This document shows, piece after piece, positions 45,672 through 51,467 of a stretch of DNA of 64,000 nucleotides. The notes beneath the pieces are model-generated. The model saw only the letters and a program-made list of their open reading frames with translations. It did no database searches and was not told the DNA's origin. The DNA is from a virus: IMG/VR virus record IMGVR_UViG_3300042261_000762, positions 1 through 64,000 of that record. The stretch is one strand, 5' to 3'. A program made the translations under genes and the position numbers. Within the stretch, counting starts at the first letter, position 1; each line of letters opens with the position of its first letter.

Positions 45672-45752
45672 ATGAACTTTCGAATAGAGAATATGATACA
45701 AGAACAGATGCAACAGATGGATAATCTGATTGGATGGACTATATCGTATTGA
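45672..45752 (+). CDS. Leader peptide 4 (Glu/Met/Gln/Ile-AUA attenuator)
   Basis: A 26-codon ORF; residues 5-16 are IENMIQEQMQQM. Codons ATA, GAG, ATG, CAA, GAA and CAG match the downstream tRNAs Ile(TAT), Glu(CTC/TTC), Met(CAT) and Gln(TTG/CTG). The Ile codons here are all ATA before the pairing segment, whereas leader 3 uses ATT and precedes Ile(GAT). CTG ATT GG in codons 19-21 is RNA segment 1. Confidence 0.8.
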   Translation: MNFRIENMIQEQMQQMDNLIGWTISY

Positions 45753-45800
45753 CAAAGTTCTAGATGATATAAACAAAACCCAATCAGAAAACTGATTGGG
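45726..45800 (+). promoter_or_regulatory. Attenuator 4 (segments 1-2-3)
   Basis: Segment 1 CTGATTGG pairs with segment 2 CCAATCAG; segment 2 also pairs with segment 3 CTGATTGGG to make the terminator. Confidence 0.85.
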
Positions 45801-45812
45801 TTTTTTGTTTTT
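45779..45812 (+). terminator. Intrinsic terminator of attenuator 4
   Basis: CCCAATCAG/CTGATTGGG stem, loop AAAA, then TTTTTTGTTTTTT, eight bases before tRNA-Glu. Confidence 0.88.
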
Positions 45813-45820
45813 TGACATAT

Positions 45821-45891
45821 GCTCCTATCGTCTAAAGGAAGGATTCGACTTTTTCACAGTCGGGATGCGGTCTCGGGATCCGCTGGGAGTA
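45821..45891 (+). tRNA. tRNA-Glu(TTC) with atypical T loop
   Basis: Acceptor GCTCCTA/TGGGAGT, anticodon stem CGACT/AGTCG with loop TTTTCAC. The T arm GCGG/CCGC has a 9-base loop TCTCGGGAT. Confidence 0.8.
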
Positions 45892-45901
45892 CAAAAGATT
45901 A

Positions 45902-45920
45902 AGTTCTTTGACATATTGGG
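45902..45920 (+). promoter_or_regulatory. boxA-like motif
   Basis: AGTTCTTTGACATATTGGG, the copy closest to the pattern of rRNA-leader boxA. Confidence 0.6.
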
Positions 45921-45931
45921 AATAAATTATA

Positions 45932-46054
45932 GGGAGGTAGTGTAATGGCTAGCACGACGTAATTCAACAAAAGTATTTTGACAAAAATATTTACAGCAAA
46001 TCAAAAGAAGAGGCATCATAAGCCGTATGTGGATGTTCGAATCATCCCCTCCCA
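45932..46054 (+). tRNA. Interrupted tRNA-Met(CAT)-like gene
   Basis: 5-prime half GGGAGGT with D arm GTG/CAC; about 50 bases of AT-rich insert containing TTACAGCAAATCAAAA; then GGC-ATCATAA-GCC (CAT) and T arm GGATG-TTCGAAT-CATCC ending CCTCCC. The acceptor ends pair (GGGAGG/CCTCCC), so the gene is interrupted between D and anticodon arms. Confidence 0.5.
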
Positions 46055-46136
46055 ACAAATTGAGAAATGGACTCATCATTCCGAATTTAAACGGTCACAA
46101 AAAATTCCATTGACAGTCTGGAAAGACAGACGACAT

Positions 46137-46218
46137 AGCAACGTGCCGGAGTGGTCTATCGGGGATGTCTCATAAGCATCTGGCTTTGCCTTCGTGGGTT
46201 CAAACCCCACCGTTGCTA
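46137..46218 (+). tRNA. tRNA with CAT anticodon and long variable arm
   Basis: Acceptor AGCAACG/CGTTGCT, anticodon loop CTCATAA, variable arm of about 13 bases, T arm GTGGG-TTCAAAC-CCCAC. Could be elongator Met or Ile2 (lysidine). The 80 bases before it hold hairpins AATGGA/TCCATT and GTCTG/CAGAC. Confidence 0.8.
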
Positions 46219-46223
46219 CACAT

Positions 46224-46306
46224 CGCGGGGTCGAGTAGATGGCCCAGCTATCTGGTCTCCAGGTCTCCCCAAAAGGGAGTCGTAGGTTCGAATCCTACCC
46301 CCGCTA
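46224..46306 (+). tRNA. tRNA-like gene, anticodon unresolved (tight anticodon hairpin)
   Basis: Acceptor GCGGGG/CCCCGC with a 1:72 mismatch, T arm GTAGG-TTCGAAT-CCTAC and variable hairpin CTCCC/GGGAG. The anticodon arm CTGG-TCT-CCAG can close to a three-base loop; a 7-base loop GGTCTCC would lack U33. Confidence 0.6.
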
Positions 46307-46320
46307 CTAAAAACAAACAT

Positions 46321-46393
46321 GGCCTCCTAGTGTAATGGTTGAGCATTTCTCCCTTTGAAGGAGCGGGTATTGGTTCGAATCCAGTGGGGGCTG
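46321..46393 (+). tRNA. tRNA-Gln(TTG)
   Basis: Acceptor GGCCTCC/GGGGGCT (wobble), anticodon stem CTCC/GGAG with loop CTTTGAA. Confidence 0.88.
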
Positions 46394-46399
46394 CCAAAT

Positions 46400-46470
46400 T
46401 GTTCTTTGGTGTAACGGGAGCATAAGTGACTCTGAATCACTCAGTCCTGGTTCGAATCCAGGAAGAACAA
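46400..46470 (+). tRNA. tRNA-Gln(CTG)
   Basis: Acceptor TGTTCTT/AAGAACA, anticodon stem AGTGA/TCACT with loop CTCTGAA. Confidence 0.9.
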
Positions 46471-46493
46471 CAACAAAAATAGGAGATAAAAAT

Positions 46494-46751
46494 ATGAAAG
46501 GTATTACATTTAAAATCAACGGAGAACTTTCAGAAGAAGGTAAAAAGAAACTTCTGAAACACATTGAGGAAGGTAGAAAAAAAATGGAAGCCAGAATTGA
46601 AAAGTATAGAAAATACTTCGATCTTTTAGAAAAAATGAATAAAGATAATAGACACGAAGACTTCATTTATTTAGAGAATGGTAAACATTATATAGTATCT
46701 TGGGACAGTGGGAAATGGTCAGATCCGAGAGAAATTACATTTTTGGAATAA
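46494..46751 (+). CDS. Hypothetical coiled-coil protein (85 aa)
   Basis: Preceded by TAGGAGATAAA. A charged helical protein (EEGKKKLLKHIEEGRKKMEA) with a short C-terminal YIVSWDSGKW. Unknown; lies inside tRNA cluster 4. Confidence 0.65.
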   Translation: MKGITFKINGELSEEGKKKLLKHIEEGRKKMEARIEKYRKYFDLLEKMNKDNRHEDFIYLENGKHYIVSWDSGKWSDPREITFLE

Positions 46752-47020
46752 ACTTAAAAAACGAACCTCGAACTTTTTATACATTAGAAACACATTGTAG
46801 AGGAAATCTAATAATTGAAAGAATAGAAGAAAAAATAAAACAAAAACAAAAGAACTTCATACATGGTTTTATGTTAAGAAGGAAAGTAGAGAGACCAACT
46901 TATGAAAAACTAATTGACGAGATAGAAAATCTTGGACTAGAGGGAGTTGGTAGAAAATATGGAGTAACTGGTAAAGCGATTAAAAAATGGGTTATTACAT
47001 ATCAAAAATATAATATATAA
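46752..47020 (+). pseudogene. 3-prime remnant of an HNH-type homing endonuclease
   Basis: No start codon of its own. The frame reads NLKNEPRTFYTLETHCRGN and ends RPTYEKLIDEIENLGLEGVG, RKYGVTGKAIKKWVITY. The last helix-turn-helix is the standard tail of many HNH homing nucleases; the nuclease core is gone. It abuts tRNA-Gln(TTG). Confidence 0.6.
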
Positions 47021-47034
47021 TGTATTGATCATTA

Positions 47035-47099
47035 GCGCAATTGGTAGAGCGTTGGGTTTTGGTCCCAAAGGTTGGAGGTTCGAACCCTCCATGATCAAC
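47035..47099 (+). tRNA. tRNA-Gln(TTG), second gene
   Basis: Acceptor TTGATCA/TGATCAA, anticodon stem TTGGG/CCCAA with loop TTTTGGT, T arm GGAGG-TTCGAAC-CCTCC; followed by CCA, possibly encoded 3-prime end. Confidence 0.87.
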
Positions 47100-47113
47100 C
47101 AAAGTTTTTTATT

Positions 47114-47635
47114 ATGAAGAAATTATTTACTATATTATTCATTATTATATCATTCTGTCTAAACGCCCAAACAAAGGGAACTTTCACAGATAATCGTGAC
47201 AATAAAACCTACAGATGGATAAAAATAGGCGAACAAGTTTGGATGAGGGATAATCTAAAATATAAAGATACAATATTTTATGATTATAAATCTGAAAAAA
47301 AGAATGATACATTAAAACTAGTTGCTTCTTGTCCAGATGGATGGCATCTACCAACACTAATAGAATGGAATCAATTGTTTACTACTCTTGGAAGAGTAAA
47401 TGCTGCTAATAGATTGCAAGAAGAAAATAGTTTTGATTGTTTATTGAATGGTAGATATAATGCTGATATAAAATCAGTTGAAAATAGAGGAACACATGCA
47501 TATTACTGGACTTCGACTGTTAGAGATGAAAATACAATGTGGACAATATTTATATTTTATGGTTCTGGAATGACAAGTAAAATAGATGGTGATAAGAGAT
47601 ATGGTTATTCTATAAGATGTATAAAAGATAAATAA
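47114..47635 (+). CDS. Secreted FISUMP-domain protein
   Basis: About 173 residues. A clear signal peptide (MKKLFTILFIIISFCLNAQT) is followed by TFTDNRDNKTYRWIKIGEQVWMRDNL, CPDGWHLPTLIEWNQL and YYWTST, the hallmarks of the Fibrobacter succinogenes major paralogous (FISUMP) domain common in surface proteins of Bacteroidota and Fibrobacterota. The start at the signal peptide is preferred to an in-frame ATG inside the tRNA. It implies export by a host of this phylum. Confidence 0.88.
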   Translation: MKKLFTILFIIISFCLNAQTKGTFTDNRDNKTYRWIKIGEQVWMRDNLKYKDTIFYDYKSEKKNDTLKLVASCPDGWHLPTLIEWNQLFTTLGRVNAANRLQEENSFDCLLNGRYNADIKSVENRGTHAYYWTSTVRDENTMWTIFIFYGSGMTSKIDGDKRYGYSIRCIKDK

Positions 47636-47670
47636 TTTTCCTGAAATTTTTTTAATTCGTAAATAAGTCG

Positions 47671-47678
47671 TATTTTTG
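47671..47678 (+). promoter_or_regulatory. Host-type promoter core TATTTTTG
   Basis: TTTTTTTAATTCGTAAATAAG upstream; twin of the promoter at 26994, again with a boxA-like motif and tRNAs downstream. Confidence 0.7.
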
Positions 47679-47690
47679 TATTGTTAAATC

Positions 47691-47710
47691 AGTTCATTGA
47701 ATTATTGAAA
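47691..47710 (+). promoter_or_regulatory. boxA-like motif
   Basis: AGTTCATTGAATTATTGAAA between the promoter and first Met tRNA. Confidence 0.55.
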
Positions 47711-47717
47711 AATATAT

Positions 47718-47791
47718 GGCGGGGTAGAGCAGAAGAAGCTCGTCGGGCTCATAATCCGAAGGTCGTGGTTGAGCATTTCCCACCCCCGCAA
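47718..47791 (+). tRNA. tRNA-Met(CAT), initiator-like, atypical T arm
   Basis: Anticodon stem CGGG/TCCG with loop CTCATAA and an fMet-like body. Acceptor GCGGGG/CCCCGC with a 1:72 mismatch. The T region GTGG-TTGAGCATTTC-CCAC departs from the TTCNANN loop. Confidence 0.7.
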
Positions 47792-47796
47792 CACAT

Positions 47797-47871
47797 CGCG
47801 GGATGGAGCAGAGGTAGCTCGCAAGGCTCATAACCTTGAGGCCGAGGGTTCGATCCCCTCTCCCGCAACCA
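47797..47871 (+). tRNA. Initiator tRNA-fMet(CAT) with encoded CCA
   Basis: Acceptor CGCGGGA/TCCCGCA with the C1:A72 mismatch of bacterial initiators, anticodon stem CAAGG/CCTTG with loop CTCATAA, 3-prime ACCA encoded. Confidence 0.9.
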
Positions 47872-47874
47872 AAT

Positions 47875-47947
47875 GGTCTCGTAGCTCAGGGGTGAGAGCA
47901 GGAAGCTTATACCTTCAAGGTCGGTGGTTCAATTCCATCCGGGACTA
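47875..47947 (+). tRNA. tRNA-Ile(TAT)
   Basis: Acceptor GGTCTCG/CGGGACT, anticodon stem GAAG/CTTC with loop CTTATAC. A TAT anticodon reads AUA directly, without lysidine. Confidence 0.88.
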
Positions 47948-47957
47948 CAAATAAAAC

Positions 47958-48031
47958 TGGAGTGTAACTCAGTTGGTTAGAGTTCGAAGCTTATACCTTC
48001 GCGGTCGGGGGTTCAAGTCCCTCCACTCCAA
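47958..48031 (+). tRNA. tRNA-Ile(TAT), second gene
   Basis: Acceptor TGGAGTG/CACTCCA, anticodon stem CGAAG/CTTCG with loop CTTATAC. Confidence 0.9.
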
Positions 48032-48035
48032 CAAT

Positions 48036-48155
48036 AGATAGTAAACCAGCTTCCCTATTCGCGACGGTGCCTATCCTACAAGGCCGGAACCATTAGCACC
48101 CGAGGGAACAATTAAGGTGGGAAGGGCGAGTCTCCCAATCTAACTGGAACTATCT
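48036..48155 (+). ncRNA. Structured RNA after tRNA-Ile
   Basis: Closing helix AGATAGT/ACTATCT; inner GGTGCC...GGAACC-like arm and GGGA...TCCC pairs; shares CCTATCC and AACTGGAA with the RNA at 27036. Confidence 0.45.
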
Positions 48156-48191
48156 TAAATTTTAATAAATAAATCAAAAAAACAACTAAAT

Positions 48192-48416
48192 ATGAAGATT
48201 CTCAGAAAAGGTGACGATTTCGTCAAAATGAATGACGCTACTGTTCAGGACATTGCGAAAATTGAAGATAAGATTAAAGATGGTTGGAAGTATTCTCCAA
48301 AGAAAGATTACAAGGATTTTTATAAAGCCGAAAAGACAGCGACAGAAGTAAAGACCGAAGAGAAGAAAGAGAAGAAGGCAAAGGAAAAGAAAGAAAAAAA
48401 TAAGAATAAAAAATAA
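48192..48416 (+). CDS. Lys/Glu-rich small protein (74 aa)
   Basis: Folded-looking N-terminus (MKILRKGDDFVKMNDATVQD) and a C-terminal K/E run. Resembles phage-conserved small proteins with a 'W-x-Y-x-x-K' end (GWKYSPKKDYKDF). Unknown function. Confidence 0.65.
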   Translation: MKILRKGDDFVKMNDATVQDIAKIEDKIKDGWKYSPKKDYKDFYKAEKTATEVKTEEKKEKKAKEKKEKNKNKK

Positions 48417-48437
48417 TATATATCCATAAAAATTATT

Positions 48438-48983
48438 ATGTATAAGATAATTGTAAAAGGACCAGCTGGCGAATCAAATGTTTCTGATAGAAAAAAATTA
48501 GACGGCATTGATTGTCAGGACGAATTCTCTGAATATTTTCATGAAGCTTGGAATATAGGGGGAAAAGAAGATAGAAATCAGCAGAATTTGATTGATAAAG
48601 GAGTATCCGGTGGTTATATGAGGTTCGAATATGAACACAATAAACTATACGTAATAGTTGAGTATAATTCCGATGAAAAATTAAACGATGATGAAATCGA
48701 AGAGTTGAAAGACTACACCCAAGGTCAACTTTCCGACGGTATTGGTGAGGGATTTGAACAACAACCAGTCATGTATGAGAACGATAAAGAAATTTTTATA
48801 TCTCCCTGGTTTAGAGGACAAAAACTAAAAGTTGAACAAATTGAAGATGATACAATTGAACCAAAAAAGAAAGTCGCTGAAGATGATAATACATATTGGG
48901 AAGACCAATGTAAAAAAGATATAGAAAAAATGAACGCTTTAATGGACGAATTAAAAAAACTCCTCGATAAAGATAAAAAATAA
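48438..48983 (+). CDS. Acidic protein (181 aa)
   Basis: Starts MYKIIVKGPAGESNVSDRKK; acidic and mixed alpha/beta with a terminal coiled coil (KDIEKMNALMDELKKLLDK). No recognised family. Ends seven bases before tRNA-Glu. Confidence 0.7.
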   Translation: MYKIIVKGPAGESNVSDRKKLDGIDCQDEFSEYFHEAWNIGGKEDRNQQNLIDKGVSGGYMRFEYEHNKLYVIVEYNSDEKLNDDEIEELKDYTQGQLSDGIGEGFEQQPVMYENDKEIFISPWFRGQKLKVEQIEDDTIEPKKKVAEDDNTYWEDQCKKDIEKMNALMDELKKLLDKDKK

Positions 48984-48989
48984 CTAAAC

Positions 48990-49064
48990 GCTCCTGTCGT
49001 CTAATCGGTTAGGACATCGCCCTTTCACGGCGAAGATTTGCGGGTTCGAGTCCCGTCGGGAGTA
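48990..49064 (+). tRNA. tRNA-Glu(TTC)
   Basis: Acceptor GCTCCTG/CGGGAGT, anticodon stem CGCC/GGCG with loop CTTTCAC, T arm GCGGG-TTCGAGT-CCCGT. Confidence 0.94.
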
Positions 49065-49077
49065 CAAAAAATTTACC

Positions 49078-49148
49078 GCCCTATCGACTAACAGGCTAGG
49101 TCACCGCTCTCTCACAGCGGAAATTCGGAATCGTACTCCGATAGGGTG
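49078..49148 (+). tRNA. tRNA-Glu(CTC)
   Basis: Acceptor GCCCTAT/ATAGGGT, anticodon stem CCGCT/AGCGG with loop CTCTCAC. T arm TCGGA/TCCGA with loop ATCGTAC. Confidence 0.87.
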
Positions 49149-49149
49149 A

Positions 49150-49262
49150 CTCCTTTCAATATTAAAGATATAGTAGATTTTGCACATTTAAGTTTTCTTG
49201 CAATATCTATTTTTTTAGACCCATCTTTGTATCTATTTTATCCCACACTTTTTTATCCATAG
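49150..49262 (-). pseudogene. HNH-endonuclease HTH remnant
   Basis: On the minus strand MDKKVWDKIDTKMGLKK stops at an A run; the shifted frame gives RYKDGSKKIDIARKLKCAKS then TISLILKG, the C-terminal helix-turn-helix of HNH homing enzymes. The nuclease core is absent. It lies directly after tRNA-Glu(CTC). Between here and the next gene is AT-rich spacer. Confidence 0.5.
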
Positions 49263-49362
49263 TTCGTTTTCTTTTGAGTAGATAAAAAAATTGAACTATT
49301 TCTATTTTATAAACAAGTACAATAATGTATAATATATACTATGTAAAAAGAATCAAGTTTTT

Positions 49363-49605
49363 ATGAGAATAATAGCACAATCTTTACTGTTTATACTCAA
49401 CAAGTGGAATTTATCAATGGATGAATTCAATCCTATTGGTAAATTTTTATGGTATATACCAAATTTTCTAAATAACGTTTTAACACAGATTTTTTATTTC
49501 TGTTTATTCCCGTTTGTCTGTTTGTATTTTTATCTACACGAGAAGTCACAACTATACATTTTAATGTATAAGTTATTTTTAATACTTTTGAAAATTAATC
49601 AATAA
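49363..49605 (+). CDS. Small membrane protein (80 aa)
   Basis: One long hydrophobic helix (FYFCLFPFVCLYFYL) in the second half; amphipathic N-terminus. Overlaps the 3-prime end of a minus-strand gene by 11 bases. Weakly supported. Confidence 0.5.
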   Translation: MRIIAQSLLFILNKWNLSMDEFNPIGKFLWYIPNFLNNVLTQIFYFCLFPFVCLYFYLHEKSQLYILMYKLFLILLKINQ

Positions 49606-50428
49606 CTCTAATTGGAGCCTGTTTAATGTGGTCTAATTCTGAGAACGGTGGTTTATAAACATGCCATCTTCCTTTTGGATCTAGTAATACTATTTCCTTC
49701 TTACGATCTCCTGGTTCTTTCATTATAACATCAGATACAAGGAATCTATCCTTGAATTTATATCCTCTTCTCATTTCATTTCCAATCCCTTCAGGAGTCA
49801 TTATTATAGTTTTATTTAGAAGTTGATCTTTTACTAATTTTATTATTTGATTATCAGTCATTCTTCCGAAATCCTGTAGAGAAAACGAAACAGTATTATC
49901 TTCTCCTTGTTCTTCCCATTCTTCTTCACCATACGGATCTTCTTCATCGTGATTAGCTTCTTCTTTGCCATCCTCATTTTCTAAGACTCTTAAAAATCTT
50001 CTACATCTAGCCAATCCCTCTTGTTTTTTATGATTTCTAGCTAATTTATCTGGGTTCCTCATTATATTCTCTATAACTACTTTAATATCTTCCGCTAAAT
50101 CCGCGTAGTTATTTTCGGCATACTCTTGAGCCATGTGATCAACTAGGGTTTTAAGATCTTCGTCAGACATTTTATCCATAGCTTTGTTTGTCAAATCATG
50201 CATATTATAAAGAAGACCTAATTTTTTGGATCTTGCTATAAATATATCTAATTCTCTAAAGACTCCTCTCATCGGTTTCGACCAGAAAAATAATGCTTTT
50301 AATACTCCTAATAAAGCATGTGCTTTAGCAAAACTATATTCGAGTTTGACTCTTCTACCAAATCTTTTAACATCTTTCCAATTTAATTCTTCATTTACAA
50401 ACTCATCGTATCCTTTAATATTGTTCAT
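49595..50428 (-). CDS. Targeting-sequence protein with DPYGEEEW motif (277 aa)
   Basis: Begins MNNIKGYDEFVNEELNWKDV, a clear F-V-N-E targeting pattern, then a helical body. EEDPYGEEEWEEQGED lies at about residue 170, followed by a C-terminal beta-rich module ending KDRFLVSDVIMKEPGDRK, WHVYKPPF. Probably a virion-internal protein. First of a leftward block of similar genes. Confidence 0.75.
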   Translation of the reverse strand: MNNIKGYDEFVNEELNWKDVKRFGRRVKLEYSFAKAHALLGVLKALFFWSKPMRGVFRELDIFIARSKKLGLLYNMHDLTNKAMDKMSDEDLKTLVDHMAQEYAENNYADLAEDIKVVIENIMRNPDKLARNHKKQEGLARCRRFLRVLENEDGKEEANHDEEDPYGEEEWEEQGEDNTVSFSLQDFGRMTDNQIIKLVKDQLLNKTIIMTPEGIGNEMRRGYKFKDRFLVSDVIMKEPGDRKKEIVLLDPKGRWHVYKPPFSELDHIKQAPIRVID

Positions 50429-50438
50429 GTTCTCTTAA

Positions 50439-50729
50439 TTATTTATATGTTGGAAGATTTTCCCAATATTTTTTTTGGAATATACTTAAAGGTTTTTCTT
50501 TCTTCAAAACATTTCCAAAATTAATAGGTTTTACTTTATTTCCATATTTGGCTAGAACTCTCCACTTATAAGGTTTCTTACCTATATATCTTTTTGGAAC
50601 ATTAAATCCTGGGAAGTCCTCACCGTTGTATCGTACGAAATTTGGAAAAATTTGAACATTTTCAAGTTTTCCTTCGTTTATGTTATTATAAGTATTAAAA
50701 TTTTGTACTCCCATATTTTTATATTTCAT
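50439..50729 (-). CDS. Targeting-sequence-like protein (96 aa)
   Basis: MKYKNMGVQNFNTYNNINEG contains F-x-x-Y-x-x-I-N-E with an extended N-terminus. A small basic beta domain follows (FVRYNGEDFPGFNVPKRYIG). Unknown function; packaged protein candidate. Confidence 0.65.
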   Translation of the reverse strand: MKYKNMGVQNFNTYNNINEGKLENVQIFPNFVRYNGEDFPGFNVPKRYIGKKPYKWRVLAKYGNKVKPINFGNVLKKEKPLSIFQKKYWENLPTYK

Positions 50730-50735
50730 TTTATA

Positions 50736-51404
50736 TCAATCCATTGGAATAGATCCTAATGGATCCATTAAAAAATATCCATCATTCCAGTTTTTAGTAA
50801 AATCGTTCCATTCCTTGTTAGGATCATTTACACGATGACGATATGATCTGACATGATGCATCTTATTTTTAGATAAACCTGTTCCTTTACAAAATCTACA
50901 TTTTCCTTTTCCTTCTGGATCTCTTCCAGTCCCATCGCAATATTCACACACTCCATTTAAGCTACCCTGTACTCTCTTTTTACCTTCACTTGTCATAACA
51001 GAATCTTGTTCTACATTATTTACATTATCTTTAGTTCCAAAATTAATTTTAACATATTTATAATATTTATTAACAATATCCTGAGCTGTTCTTTTAGAAT
51101 CTTTAGAATTATCTACCATTCTCTTAACTTCTGAAGCTTTCTCTGCTCCTAAATTAAAGAAAGAATTACAAACCTTATCTATATCTTGATCATTGGCATT
51201 AGGATTCTTTTTCAAAAGCATAGGTTTAAGAATAATTTTCATATGTTCTTGTATTTGTTGAAACTTATTTTCACTTCTTATATAGTCTGGATTATTAGAC
51301 ATATCATCTGATGTTACGCCCACTTCTTGTCTATTCATGGGCCATTCATTAGAATATGTTTGTTCTAGAACAAATTTGTCGAATTTTTTTATAAGTTGGC
51401 TCAT
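50736..51404 (-). CDS. Targeting-sequence protein with DnaJ-type zinc centre (222 aa)
   Basis: Begins MSQLIKKFDKFVLEQTYSNE (F-x-x-F-V-x-E). The C-terminal third holds CEYCDGTGRDPEGKGKCRFC followed by KGTG, two CxxCxGxG units as in the DnaJ zinc centre, without a J domain. A DnaJ is encoded 5 kb away. It may bind unfolded or nucleic acid substrates in the virion. Confidence 0.75.
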   Translation of the reverse strand: MSQLIKKFDKFVLEQTYSNEWPMNRQEVGVTSDDMSNNPDYIRSENKFQQIQEHMKIILKPMLLKKNPNANDQDIDKVCNSFFNLGAEKASEVKRMVDNSKDSKRTAQDIVNKYYKYVKINFGTKDNVNNVEQDSVMTSEGKKRVQGSLNGVCEYCDGTGRDPEGKGKCRFCKGTGLSKNKMHHVRSYRHRVNDPNKEWNDFTKNWNDGYFLMDPLGSIPMD

Positions 51405-51447
51405 TTAATTGTTCATATTTTATGATATATATAAAAAACTGAAAATC

Positions 51448-51460
51448 GTTTTTTAATATA
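51448..51460 (+). promoter_or_regulatory. Phage-type promoter core TTTTTTAATATATA
   Basis: CGTTTTTTAATATATATG just before the next start codon; divergent from the minus-strand gene. Confidence 0.5.
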
Positions 51461-51467
51461 TATGTGC

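Noticed and set aside
10153-45812. Four repeated modules as a small regulatory RNA family acting in trans
   Set aside because: Terminated transcripts could act as small RNAs, but the ORF composition tracking the downstream tRNAs and the three-segment pairing are explained better by cis attenuation.
50736-51404. Second DnaJ
   Set aside because: It has two CxxCxGxG units but no J domain or HPD motif, so it is only a DnaJ-type zinc centre on a targeting-sequence protein.
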